From: Streptococcus massiliensis DSM 18628
Lineage (GTDB): Bacteria > Bacillota > Bacilli > Lactobacillales > Streptococcaceae
Reading direction: 5' to 3'
Assembly: GCF_000380065.1 (NCBI RefSeq)
Contig: NZ_KB904366.1
Coordinates: forward strand, 1 to 42,948
Length of the DNA stretch: 42,948 nucleotides
The notes under the pieces were generated by a model. That model made no database searches and was not told the DNA's origin. It saw nothing but the letters and a program-made list of their open reading frames with translations. The first letter of the stretch is position 1. Each line of letters opens with the position of its first letter. The position numbers and the translations under genes were made by a program. Positions 24,734-32,845 of the stretch are shown piece after piece.

Positions 24734-25306
24734 TTATTGATAATCGCCGCCTGCAAAGCCGTAATATTCTTCCAAAGAAAGCCCTGAATCGGCAATATCC
24801 TGCGCTTCTTGCCCAATATAACGTAAATGCCATTGCTCAGGCATATAGCCAGTCTGGTGCTCACTATAGCCCGGACGCGCTGAATAACGATCTGCTGCTG
24901 CTTTTCCGTCACGATTGACATAATCTTGATAGAGCGAAGTCTGAGTCTGATAGCTCCTAAAGCCGCTGTACTGGTCGCTAATCGGAAATCCTTCTGCCTG
25001 CATGGCCGCAATCAACTTGAGCAACTCAGCCTTTGCCGTCGCATCTTCGCCAGGATTATAATCACTGGACAAAGGATAGCGCTTATTGACAACCACAACC
25101 TGACCATACTTGCCGTCCACATAATAGTAAGAACCATTGTGGTGGACTTTGCTGTCGGTTGAAGGGGGGGTCTTCTGCGAGGAGCTTGCCTGTTTTTCGC
25201 TGGAAATACTGGATTTACCTCCCTCACTCGCATTTGTTTTACTTGCACCATTTGAGCAAGCAGTTAAAGCTAACAAAGCAAGCCCTAAAACTGCTATCTT
25301 TTTCAT
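24734..25306 (-). pseudogene. LdcB/VanY-type D,D/L,D-carboxypeptidase lipoprotein with internal deletion
   Basis: Peptidoglycan stem-peptide trimming lipoprotein, here only 190 residues. Signal peptide and lipobox LTAC (Cys17), a Ser/Lys linker, then ISDQYSGFRSYQTQT and SARPGYSEHQTG are normal. The next residues are YMPEQWHLRYIG. In intact relatives about 40-45 residues lie between HQTG and the TGYMPEEWHLRY block, including the zinc-ligand Asp of LAFD. The frame is kept, but the metal site is incomplete, so the product is probably inactive. The start overlaps the rhodanese stop by three bases. Confidence 0.7.
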
Positions 25307-25602
25307 TCCACCAACTCTCCTCGATAAGCATCCACTCCGCCTTGGACGTTGGTGACTTGATAGCCTTTTGAAGTGAGAAAGTCGCAAGCTCTGGCGGAAC
25401 GCCCGCCCATTTTGCATATGACATAATAATGTTGCTTCTTGTCCAAAATTTGATAATGCTCTGGCAAAGTGCTCAAAGGAAGATTTTGCGCGCCCGCGAC
25501 ATGCCCACACTCAAACTCATCCTGCTCGCGCACATCAATAAGAGCCAAATGTTCTTTTTCTACTTTCTGATAAAAATCCTCTGCACTAATTTCTGAAACC
25601 AT
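25303..25602 (-). CDS. Rhodanese-like domain protein
   Basis: A single 99-residue rhodanese domain with the catalytic cysteine loop CKMGGRSARAC and the N-terminal LIDVREQDEFECGHVAGAQNLPL. It could carry persulfide sulfur; acceptor unknown. It lies seven bases after the UDG-family gene and overlaps the LdcB-like start, forming a four-gene unit that ends with the phosphatase. Confidence 0.9.
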   Translation of the reverse strand: MVSEISAEDFYQKVEKEHLALIDVREQDEFECGHVAGAQNLPLSTLPEHYQILDKKQHYYVICKMGGRSARACDFLTSKGYQVTNVQGGVDAYRGELVE

Positions 25603-25609
25603 ATTCTCC

Positions 25610-26194
25610 TCATTTCTTTAAAATGGCTGCTACTATTTTCTGCAAATCTGGCACAACTTGCTCTTCAAACCAGGGGTGCTTAGCCAGCCAAATCCCATTT
25701 CTCGGCGAAGGGTGAACAAGCGGAAAAAAGTCTGGTAAGTAGTTTTGATAATGCTCCACCGTGTCTGTCAGCTTGACCTCCCCTTTTTGCTGCAAATAAT
25801 ATTTCTGAGCATACTGCCCAATCAAAATGGTCAACTCAATATCTGGTAACAAATCCAAAATCGGCTGATGCCACTTGGCCGCAAAGTCTTTTCGTGGCGG
25901 TAAGTCGCCTGATTTGCCCTTGCCAGGATAGTAAAAATCCATAGGCAGAACCGCAAACATGCCTGAATGGTAAAAAACATCGTCCGTAACGCCCAGCCAC
26001 TCTCGCAAACGCTCGCCGCTCTTATCCTTCCAGTAAATCCGCGCTTCTTGCGCCTTAATTCCCGGTGCTTGACCGACAATATTGATCCGAGCAGTCTTTG
26101 GCGCTGCAAAAAGCGGCTCAATCCCCTGCTCAGTAAAACGTTTATTTTCTGGGTCAGCCATAATGGCTTTGGTAATTTCTGCTAATCTGTCCAT
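25610..26194 (-). CDS. Uracil-DNA glycosylase superfamily protein
   Basis: A 194-residue protein with superfamily motifs: the N-terminal NIVGQAPGIKAQEA (the GQDPY-like water-activating loop is GQAPG here) and the C-terminal VHPSPRN (HPSP loop). It is not the canonical family-1 Ung. Substrate could be uracil or another lesion, or it may be a noncatalytic family member. ATG 26194 is chosen for its GGTGG ribosome-binding site; the longer start is a TTG inside that region. Confidence 0.82.
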   Translation of the reverse strand: MDRLAEITKAIMADPENKRFTEQGIEPLFAAPKTARINIVGQAPGIKAQEARIYWKDKSGERLREWLGVTDDVFYHSGMFAVLPMDFYYPGKGKSGDLPPRKDFAAKWHQPILDLLPDIELTILIGQYAQKYYLQQKGEVKLTDTVEHYQNYLPDFFPLVHPSPRNGIWLAKHPWFEEQVVPDLQKIVAAILKK

Positions 26195-26212
26195 ATTTCC
26201 CACCTGCAAAGA

Positions 26213-26239
26213 AACTCATTTGGCAAAGCCAAACGAGCT
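26213..26239. terminator. Hairpin between pepV and the UDG-family gene
   Basis: CTCATTTGGC / GCCAAACGAG arms (one G-U type mismatch) with an AAA loop, followed by T-rich sequence. It would separate pepV transcripts from the downstream operon, partly or fully. Confidence 0.6.
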
Positions 26240-26245
26240 TCATTT

Positions 26246-27649
26246 TTATTTAATCAATTCGTAAATCGCTTCAGCATAAATCGCTGCTGCGCGGAACAAA
26301 TCCTCAACATCCACAAATTCATTGGCTTGGTGCATGGTATCCGTATAACCGGGGAACATGGCACCGTAAGCCACGCCACGCTTGAGCAGACGACCAAATG
26401 TTCCACCACCAATAATCTGTTCATGACCTTTGAGACCTGTTTGACGCTCGTAAACATCTAACAAAGTTGATACAAGTGGATCTTCCATTGGTACATAATG
26501 TGGGGTATGACCATGCTTAGAAAGTGTCACCTTGACAACTGGCAATTTCTCTAACTCTGCTTGGACTAGTTCAGGATCCGTTCCTTTTGGATAGCGGAAA
26601 TTCAGTGCAATCGTGTTGTCATCTTCGCTATCATCAAAGCGGAAAACCCCAGCATTCATGGACAAAGCGCCCATTTTTTCATCAACGTGAGCAACACCAA
26701 GCGCCTGACCTTCATGATCGTTAAATAAAACTGTTCCAGCGATTACTAAGTAATCCTTGGCTGCTCCTGCAAAGTCAAATTGATTGAGGAAACGCGCCAG
26801 ATAGGTCGCCCCGTTGACGCCAGACTGTGGTGACGCTCCGTGAGCGGATTTTCCAACGATTGTCAATTCAAGCTGACTGTCTGCCAAGTCTCTATAGCTA
26901 AATTTCACTTGGTTTTCTTTGGCAAAAGCATCTAACTGGTCAACCAAATCCGCTGGCAACTGTCCAGAAACAACCGCAGTCGCAGACTCAGGCACCATAT
27001 TCTCACGCAGCCCGCCAGTAAAGCTATGCAGGTGGACAGCTCCGCTATTTTCTCCCGCAAAATGCAAATACTCGGTTATATTCCCCTTTTCGCCGTTGAT
27101 AATTGGAAATTCAGCGTCAGGAGAGAAGCCAAAATCTGGCTCTTTAAGCCCAACATGCTCAAAGTAATAGTCCATATCACCCCAGCCAGACTCTTCGTCC
27201 GTTCCGACAACAAAACGCACTTTTTTAGAGGTCGGCAGGCCCAATTCCTTGATGATTTTCAAGCCGTAATAGCAAGCCATAGTCGGACCTTTGTCATCGC
27301 TCGCTCCACGAGCATACAGTTTGCCGTCTTTAATCGTCGGCGCGTAAGGATCTGTCTCCCAACCGTTTCCAGCAGGTACCACATCCATGTGGGCAAAAAT
27401 TCCCAAGACTTCCTCACCCTCGCCATACTCAAAATGCCCTGCATAGTTGTCAACATTCTTGGTCGGATAGCCGTCACGCGCCGCAATTTCTAAAAACTTC
27501 TTCAAGGCCTTGACGGGACCAGGTCCAAAAGGATGTTCCTTGTCGGCTCTAGAGTCGTCACGCTCAGAGTTAATCTCAAGGAGACTGAACAAGTCTGCCA
27601 ACATGTCCTCGCGGCGCTTTTCTACTTCTGCTTTAAAATCAATCGTCAT
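26246..27649 (-). CDS. pepV: Xaa-His dipeptidase PepV
   Basis: Cytosolic zinc dipeptidase of the M20 family, 467 residues, releasing amino acids from dipeptides. Catalytic blocks are IFAHMDVVPAGNGWETDPY, ARGASDDKGP and VGTDEESGWGDMDYYF. The lid and C-terminal IGGGTFGRLLKRGVAYGAMFPG also match. ATG 27649 follows AGGAAAAAAG; the in-frame start at 27664 lies upstream of that site and is less likely. Confidence 0.95.
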   Translation of the reverse strand: MTIDFKAEVEKRREDMLADLFSLLEINSERDDSRADKEHPFGPGPVKALKKFLEIAARDGYPTKNVDNYAGHFEYGEGEEVLGIFAHMDVVPAGNGWETDPYAPTIKDGKLYARGASDDKGPTMACYYGLKIIKELGLPTSKKVRFVVGTDEESGWGDMDYYFEHVGLKEPDFGFSPDAEFPIINGEKGNITEYLHFAGENSGAVHLHSFTGGLRENMVPESATAVVSGQLPADLVDQLDAFAKENQVKFSYRDLADSQLELTIVGKSAHGASPQSGVNGATYLARFLNQFDFAGAAKDYLVIAGTVLFNDHEGQALGVAHVDEKMGALSMNAGVFRFDDSEDDNTIALNFRYPKGTDPELVQAELEKLPVVKVTLSKHGHTPHYVPMEDPLVSTLLDVYERQTGLKGHEQIIGGGTFGRLLKRGVAYGAMFPGYTDTMHQANEFVDVEDLFRAAAIYAEAIYELIK

Positions 27650-27673
27650 CTTTTTTCCTTTCATTTTATAAAA

Positions 27674-28279
27674 TCAACGTTTTTCAATAATTTCATCAAC
27701 TGGCAAACGATAACTTGGCTCTAATTTTTCATCACTGTAGCCCACCGTAATCAAAAGTTCAGGACGAAAACGCTCATCAATCTCCAAAACTTGGTTGGCC
27801 TTAGACTTATCAAAACCAAGAATGATATTAGAAGCAATCCCTTGGTCAGTCAAAGCCAGAACCAAGTTCATAGCTACCAGACCAGCATTGAGAGCCAGAT
27901 AATCACTCTTTTGCTGCTCTGTAAAATGACTGTACTCGGCTGGCAGGTTTTGCATATAGTATTGCAGGAGTTCATCAGACATATTCTTGACCCCAGCAAT
28001 ACGGGCAATCTTGCGCGCACGCTGAGCAAGGTCTGTATCAGCAAACAAAGCAATGGTAACAGGCGCTTCTTTGATTTGATTTTTATTTCCACCAAAAGCA
28101 ATCTCAGAAAGCTCTTGATTTTTCTCCCGCACCACGACAAACTTCCAAGGCTGACTATTATGAGCACTTGGAGCCAAAGTCGCAATCTCAATCGCCGTGC
28201 GAACATCTTTTGGATCTACTGCTTTATCATTAAAATGCTTGGTCGCATGACGTTTTTTATTGAGTTCTAAAAATTTCAT
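27674..28279 (-). CDS. Nitroreductase family protein
   Basis: A 201-residue FMN-dependent NAD(P)H oxidoreductase: NKKRHATKHFNDKAVDP at the start, LAPSAHNSQPWKFVVVRE (FMN-binding), and GIASNIILGFDKSKANQVL near the C-terminus. It probably works as a homodimer on quinones or nitro compounds. It lies 24 bases before pepV with a GAGG ribosome-binding site, so the two may share a transcript. Confidence 0.92.
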   Translation of the reverse strand: MKFLELNKKRHATKHFNDKAVDPKDVRTAIEIATLAPSAHNSQPWKFVVVREKNQELSEIAFGGNKNQIKEAPVTIALFADTDLAQRARKIARIAGVKNMSDELLQYYMQNLPAEYSHFTEQQKSDYLALNAGLVAMNLVLALTDQGIASNIILGFDKSKANQVLEIDERFRPELLITVGYSDEKLEPSYRLPVDEIIEKR

Positions 28280-28351
28280 AAAATACTTCCTCTACTACAT
28301 ATGATAACTCTATTGTACCATTTTTTGAAAGAGCTTGCAGGTATTTTTTGT

Positions 28352-28388
28352 TAGAAAAAAGAGGAATGTAGACTTTAATTCCTCCTTT
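28352..28388 (-). terminator. Terminator downstream of the toxin gene
   Basis: Minus-strand arms GAGGAAT / ATTCCTC with a ten-base loop followed by TTTTTT. It sits 75 bases after the toxin stop codon. The rest of 28280-28462 shows no gene I can support. Confidence 0.7.
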
Positions 28389-28462
28389 ATTTGTTTTTTG
28401 TTAGTTCCTCTTTGAAACACTTCTGCAATTTTTCCTAATCGTCTAATAACGATAACGTCATC

Positions 28463-28732
28463 TTAAAACTCATAATAAGACCACATACTCAAAATTCTGA
28501 CTACTTTTTCTTTCTCATCAACTTGATAGACTAGCCTATGTTTCAGGTTAATTCTCCGAGAATAAGCGCCACTTAAATCACCCAGTAACTTCTCGTAGCT
28601 AGGTGGTGTTTGATAGGGGTTCTCTTTCAAAAGCTCTATCAAGTTCTTTGCTTTTTTATCTAACTTGGTAGATTTCAAATTCTGAATATGAGATACTGCT
28701 TTTTTAGAATAAACAATCTTATAACTCACCAA
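28463..28732 (-). CDS. yoeB: Txe/YoeB-type addiction-module toxin
   Basis: An 89-residue RelE-superfamily mRNA interferase that would cleave mRNA on the ribosome. The diagnostic C-terminal block YSRRINLKHRLVYQVDEKEK, then VVRILSMWSYYEF, aligns with the YoeB active-site region (basic RR, HRLVY, terminal aromatic Tyr). It overlaps the antitoxin gene by seven bases. Family assignment is solid; exact subfamily (YoeB or RelE) is less so. Confidence 0.87.
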   Translation of the reverse strand: MVSYKIVYSKKAVSHIQNLKSTKLDKKAKNLIELLKENPYQTPPSYEKLLGDLSGAYSRRINLKHRLVYQVDEKEKVVRILSMWSYYEF

Positions 28733-28974
28733 TCAACCTCTTCTTCTGGAATAAAGTCAGATGTCGGAGTTCCCATTGCTTCTAAAATATCCTCTTTTAA
28801 ATGAGGGATAGACTGAATATACACCATTTCAATCAGATCATTATATTCTTCCTCACTCAATACTACCGCATTACCTTGTTTTGTCGTAATATTTAAAGTT
28901 TCATTATACTTAATCGTGTTCTCAATCATACTGAAAACATCTTTTCTAAAATTACTTACAGATACTGTAACCAT
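28726..28974 (-). CDS. yefM: YefM/Phd-type antitoxin
   Basis: An 82-residue antitoxin that neutralises the adjacent toxin and probably represses the operon. The N-terminal dimer fold VSVSNFRKDVFSMIENTIKY and NAVVLSEEEYNDLIEMVYI are typical of YefM. The ATG at 28974 is preferred over the GTG at 28983 because AGGTGA lies five bases before it. A TATAAT about 30 bases upstream serves as promoter. The pair sits between core genes nitroreductase and uvrC, in more AT-rich DNA, suggesting acquisition. Confidence 0.87.
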   Translation of the reverse strand: MVTVSVSNFRKDVFSMIENTIKYNETLNITTKQGNAVVLSEEEYNDLIEMVYIQSIPHLKEDILEAMGTPTSDFIPEEEVDW

Positions 28975-29074
28975 TTTCTTCACCTATTTATGTACATTAT
29001 AGCGTACCACTTTTTCTTTGTCAAACATTATATAGGACTAGGATTTTTAGTAGGGCTGAGACGAATAAGTTTAT

Positions 29075-30847
29075 TTACTGCGATAATTTCTCCTTGACCG
29101 CTTCTGCGACTTTTCTGGGAAGTCCGATAGCGGCAATGTCGTCCACACTAGCCTTTTGGATATTGGTCAAGCTCTTGAAATGCTTCATCAGATATTGCTT
29201 GCGCTTCGGTCCAAGCCCTTCAATGCCGTCCAACTTTGAAGAAAAGGAATTTTTAGAGCGTAGTTGTCGGTGGAAGGTAATGGCAAAGCGGTGCACCTCG
29301 TCTTGAATGCGCTGCAAGAGGAAAAATTCCTGCGAATTACGCGACAATTCCACTACTTGCAAAGGTTCACCAAAGAGTAGCTCATGGGTTTGGTGTCTTT
29401 CGTTCTTCTGCAAACCTGCAATAGGAATATCCAGCCCTAACTGCTCTTGAATTACCTCTTTAGCAATCTTGACTTGCCCTTGCCCCCCGTCGATGACAAT
29501 CAAATCAGGCGGAGTAAGCCCGTCACGCATGACGCGACTATAACGACGCTTGATGACTTCCCGCATGCTGGCATAGTCATCTGGTCCGACAACTGTTTTT
29601 ATCTTATACTTACGATAATCTTTCTTGCTGGGCTTACCATTGACAAAAACGACCATAGCAGAGACCGGACTGGTTCCCATAATGTTGGAATTATCAAAAG
29701 CCTCAATCCGAACAGGGGTCGGAATATTGAGGAGAGTCCCTAAGTTTTCAATCGCACCTTGCGTTTTCTCCAAATTCTTCTCTAGCAAATCAAACTTCTG
29801 CTGAAGACTGACCCGCGCATTTTTTGTCGCTAGATTGACCAGCTGCTTCTTTTCTCCCCGCTGAGGTTTGAGAACTTTTGTGTCTACCAAAGCCGCTACC
29901 GCTTCTGCGTCAATGTCGCTGGGCAGTAAAATCTCATTGGGAACCAGATGGGCTTTCTCTTGGTAAAATTGTCCAATATAAGTTAGAAAATCCTCGTCAG
30001 GGTCATTGTAGTAAGGAAAGAGATTGACATCGCGCTCAATCAATTTTCCTTGACGAACAAAGAAGACCTGTACGCACATCCAGCCCTTATCAACAAAATA
30101 GCCAAAAACATCCCGATTTTGCAGGTCTTTTGCCATAACTCGCTGCTTGGTACGCAGGGTTGAGATAGCCTGCAATAAATCCCGATATTCCGCTGCCTTT
30201 TCAAACTCCATTTGTTCCGCAGCGCTAGCCATTTTCCCGCGTAAGTCCTCAATAATCTTGTCGTCCTGCCCTTTGAGAAAGTTGGCAACATCTTGTGCCA
30301 TGTTTTTAAAATATTGACTATCAACATGACAGATAGTGTGGGCGTGACACTGGTTGATATGATAGTAAAAACAGACTTTTTCAGGTGGATTGGTGCATTT
30401 CTTAAAAGGAAAAATGCGGTCTAAGAGCCGTTTGATTTCATTTGCGGCGCCCACATCCGGATAAGGACCAAAATAGAGCCCACCGTCCTTTTTGACTTGA
30501 CGCGTGATGATGAGACGGGGATAGATTTCATTGGTAATCTTGATAAAGGGATAGGACTTATCGTCCTTGAGCATGATATTGTACTTGGGCTTGTTTTCCT
30601 TAATGAGATTGATTTCCAATAGCAGAGCTTCAATGTTAGACTCGGTGACGATAAATTCAAAGTCAACGATTTCGGACACCAGAGCTTCTGTCTTGGTGTC
30701 GTGACTGCCACGAAAATAGGAACGCACCCGATTACGCAGATTTTTCGCCTTTCCGACATAAATAATCGTCCCATTCTTGTCCTTGTGAATGTAGCAGCCC
30801 GGACTCGCAGGCAGCAATTCCAATTTTGATTTAATCATGTTGTTCAT
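29075..30847 (-). CDS. uvrC: Excinuclease ABC subunit C
   Basis: Dual-incision nuclease of nucleotide excision repair, 590 residues. The GIY-YIG 3'-nuclease domain is at 10-90 ([21 protein letters not shown]). A UVR motif follows around 200-230 ([16 protein letters not shown]). The RNase H-like 5'-nuclease domain contains [12 protein letters not shown] and [12 protein letters not shown], and a C-terminal HhH ends [14 protein letters not shown]. Start 30847 ([13 protein letters not shown]) matches known streptococcal UvrC and lies six bases behind TATAAT with no Shine-Dalgarno; the upstream in-frame start precedes the -10. Confidence 0.96.
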   Translation of the reverse strand: MNNMIKSKLELLPASPGCYIHKDKNGTIIYVGKAKNLRNRVRSYFRGSHDTKTEALVSEIVDFEFIVTESNIEALLLEINLIKENKPKYNIMLKDDKSYPFIKITNEIYPRLIITRQVKKDGGLYFGPYPDVGAANEIKRLLDRIFPFKKCTNPPEKVCFYYHINQCHAHTICHVDSQYFKNMAQDVANFLKGQDDKIIEDLRGKMASAAEQMEFEKAAEYRDLLQAISTLRTKQRVMAKDLQNRDVFGYFVDKGWMCVQVFFVRQGKLIERDVNLFPYYNDPDEDFLTYIGQFYQEKAHLVPNEILLPSDIDAEAVAALVDTKVLKPQRGEKKQLVNLATKNARVSLQQKFDLLEKNLEKTQGAIENLGTLLNIPTPVRIEAFDNSNIMGTSPVSAMVVFVNGKPSKKDYRKYKIKTVVGPDDYASMREVIKRRYSRVMRDGLTPPDLIVIDGGQGQVKIAKEVIQEQLGLDIPIAGLQKNERHQTHELLFGEPLQVVELSRNSQEFFLLQRIQDEVHRFAITFHRQLRSKNSFSSKLDGIEGLGPKRKQYLMKHFKSLTNIQKASVDDIAAIGLPRKVAEAVKEKLSQ

Positions 30848-30862
30848 AAGAATATTATAACA
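30848..30862 (-). promoter_or_regulatory. Extended -10 promoter, predicted leaderless start of uvrC
   Basis: The minus strand reads TGT-TATAAT-ATTCTT-ATG: -10 at 30854-30859 and TG at 30861-30862. TTGACT occurs too close (nine bases) to act as a normal -35. Confidence 0.65.
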
Positions 30863-30913
30863 AAAAATAGTCAACCTAAAACGATTGACTATCTAAAAAT
30901 CTTAACGTGTAAA

Positions 30914-31156
30914 TTATTTTTCTTCCATGTCAACTAGTTTCCTATACACATCATGAATGGAATCATCTTTTGAAAATTCCTTAGCTACTTCAGATTTATT
31001 GCCATAGGCTGCACAGTTGATATATTCTCTACCTTTTCCATATCCTTTCGAAAGAGCAAAATTTACAACTTGAACCTCTTCATCACCTCTTGTAAAAGTT
31101 CCAAAAGTAGGTTCTTTTAACAGGTTGGCATTGATATTAATCATTTCTTTAACCAT
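30914..31156 (-). pseudogene. ICE-type single-strand DNA-binding protein, C-terminally altered
   Basis: Eighty residues beginning MVKEMININANLLKEPTFGT and continuing RGDEEVQVVNFALSKGYGKG and EYINCAAYGNKSEVAKEF. I recognise the OB-fold SSB-like proteins carried by streptococcal integrative conjugative elements. Those normally continue into a beta-strand block with a conserved aromatic pattern; here it breaks after DDSIHDVYRKL, and the last ~15 residues do not fit. A good GGAGG precedes ATG 31156. Likely a relic, although a short functional protein is not excluded. Confidence 0.65.
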
Positions 31157-31171
31157 TTTTTCCTCCAATTA

Positions 31172-31205
31172 AAAAAGCGACTGAAAAGTTAATTCCAATC
31201 GCCAA
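31172..31205 (-). terminator. Hairpin upstream of the SSB-like relic
   Basis: Minus-strand arms GCGATTG / CAGTCGC (one mismatch) followed by TTTTTT. It lies directly before the SSB-like ribosome-binding site. The rest of 31169-31396 holds no recognisable gene. Confidence 0.6.
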
Positions 31206-31397
31206 GTATTTGTATATTTAGTTGTCTATTAAGTAGGGCTTCTTATCCTTATCATCTTTTCTCCTTTACTTTCTGTAACATATTTAAGGGAATTAGCATT
31301 TTGTCGTGTATATATTAGTGAGAGGCATCTAAAATACTAGTTAGCTTCTCTGCGAGTTTTCCCTATTTATTGATCGCAATATAAATTGAAAATAGGC

Positions 31398-31440
31398 ATT
31401 AAAAAAGACGATAGATGTTGCTTTTCTATCGTCTTTAATA
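31398..31440 (-). terminator. Terminator of the relic hydrolase gene
   Basis: AAAGACGATAGA / TCTATCGTCTTT perfect 12-base arms, followed on the minus strand by a T6 run. Lies about 30 bases after the hydrolase stop codon. Confidence 0.8.
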
Positions 31441-31471
31441 TCTTATATTCAGTTCGACAAACTGGCATTTT

Positions 31472-32276
31472 TTAAATATCTTTACCTGATTTCAGTTCAC
31501 CATTTTTCAAAAATGGACTAACCAGTTCCATCCATTCTAAAGGTAAATAAGCTGATAAATATCCATGATTGTAACCTTTAGCTTCATAAAGAGTACAATC
31601 CGGATGCATTTTTTGAAACAATTTTGCTGATTGCTTGACACAGTCCATTTCTTTTTCACCGTAAATATATAAAACCTGTGCTTTGCTCTTTGCAATAGAA
31701 TCTTTCAATCTATATTTCGCCATATATGTTCTATACATTGTCACTAGTGTCTTCATAGGAAGTCTTGGCATATCTTCCATATAACAGTTTTCTATTTCTT
31801 TTGGATATGCCATTTTAGGGTATATTTTTTTCATTAGATTAAGCTGCATTTTACTTACCGATTTGCTAAACATAAGTTTTCCAAAGAGTTTTACAATTAT
31901 TATGCAAATTTTTGCCAATCTAGGCTGAGGTATACAAATACTGCCATCTATTATTGCTTTCTGAGCTATATTATCATCTAATGATAATAACTCTATCGCA
32001 ATTTGTCCTCCTAGAGAAACACCACCTAATGCAAACAACTTCCCACCACAATTATCTTTTATATAATCCATTATTATCTGTGCTGAATATTCAGTTGAGA
32101 TATAATCTTTTTGGTATTCTTCTCCATGTCCATCAAGAGTTGGTAAAATCACATGGTACTCGTCTGATAGCATACAAGCTTGCCTAAGATAATTCCACCA
32201 AGAATTACCCCCACTATGTATCAATAATATATGCGGAAAATTTTTATCTCCAAACTCATGAAATTTTATAACTCAT
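31472..32276 (-). pseudogene. Alpha/beta hydrolase, frameshifted near codon 6
   Basis: The main frame has YHVILPTLDGHGEEY, the nucleophile elbow GGVSLGGQ, YIYGEKEMD (acid) and GYNHGY (His), so the catalytic triad is present. Without correction the first start is a TTG at 32224 inside the conserved LLIH strand. The natural start is ATG 32276: MSYKI, then an extra T in the TTT complementary to 32261-32263 throws the frame to a stop, while removing it reads MSYKIHEFGDKNFPHILLIH. The oxyanion loop is HSGG where relatives usually have HGGG. Substrate unknown. AT-rich, between ICE relics. Confidence 0.7.
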
Positions 32277-32348
32277 ACCCCGATAAATCCAAATTTGTTT
32301 TATTATACCAAATATACCCCATGCCACATAAAGCTATAACAGAAAATA

Positions 32349-32654
32349 TTACAATCTTGTAATTACTGTATTTCTATTAAGCTTAACTTTGCCTTTTCTC
32401 TTAATATAGTTTTCTATATCAAACACATTCTTTTTATCATAGTCCTCCAAGAGCTTGTAATTCTTATGCTTTGTAATATCGAATTTATCTGATAAAAACG
32501 GTCTTACACCTCGAAGCTGAAAAATACATTTACTGTCATCCATAACCGTTATCTCGTCTTGGCTCATCAGCTCTTTTCCTGTCTTTTGGTAATTCAGTCC
32601 ATAGCTATTGGCATTGGATGTGTTATGTAGGTCTATGGCTTCTTTACCCAACAT
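32349..32654 (-). pseudogene. VirD4/TraG-type conjugative coupling protein, C-terminal fragment
   Basis: About 101 residues: GKEAIDLHNTSNANSYGLNY, then GKELMSQDEITVMDDSKCIF, QLRGVRPFLSDKFDITKHKNYK and DYDKKNVFDIENYI. This matches the end of VirD4-like (CD1115-family) coupling ATPases from streptococcal ICEs, which pump relaxosome DNA to the secretion channel. The ATPase domain (about 450 residues) is absent, and an in-frame stop sits immediately before the first ATG. The full gene is gone; this marks a former ICE. Confidence 0.8.
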
Positions 32655-32671
32655 TCAGATAGTTTCTACCA

Positions 32672-32845
32672 AGAAACAAGGTTTTAGCTGCTAGTCGCAG
32701 ATGTCTCTGCCAACGCCCTTGTATCTTATGTAACTGAACTCGCCCTAAAAACTTCGGAAAAAAGATAATTGTTCCTAGGAGCTTGAGGCTCCGTTGTCAC
32801 AATTTCTATTTTTCTCTCGTTTTCTTAACGGGCTCATATCTTAAT
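32672..32845. repeat. Dispersed repeat, copy B, directly after pheT
   Basis: Related along its length to 7855-8012, with shared blocks such as CTAGTCGCAGATGTCTCTGC, TTGTATCTTAT, AACTGAACTCG and TTCCTAGG. In both copies the pheT- or Sua5-proximal end carries a small hairpin at the same place, with different but self-complementary arms: GGAGC..GCTCC here, GGTTC..GAACC in copy A. No ORF. Confidence 0.7.

Noticed and set aside
24717-24833. N-terminal extension of the metallophosphatase
   Set aside because: It overlaps the LdcB-like coding region and lacks a ribosome-binding site, while the ATG at 24716 has one.
28280-28462. Serine-recombinase-like peptide (DDVIVIRRLGKIAEVF) on the minus strand after the toxin gene
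   Set aside because: The match is short and weak, with no catalytic serine, start codon or ribosome-binding site.
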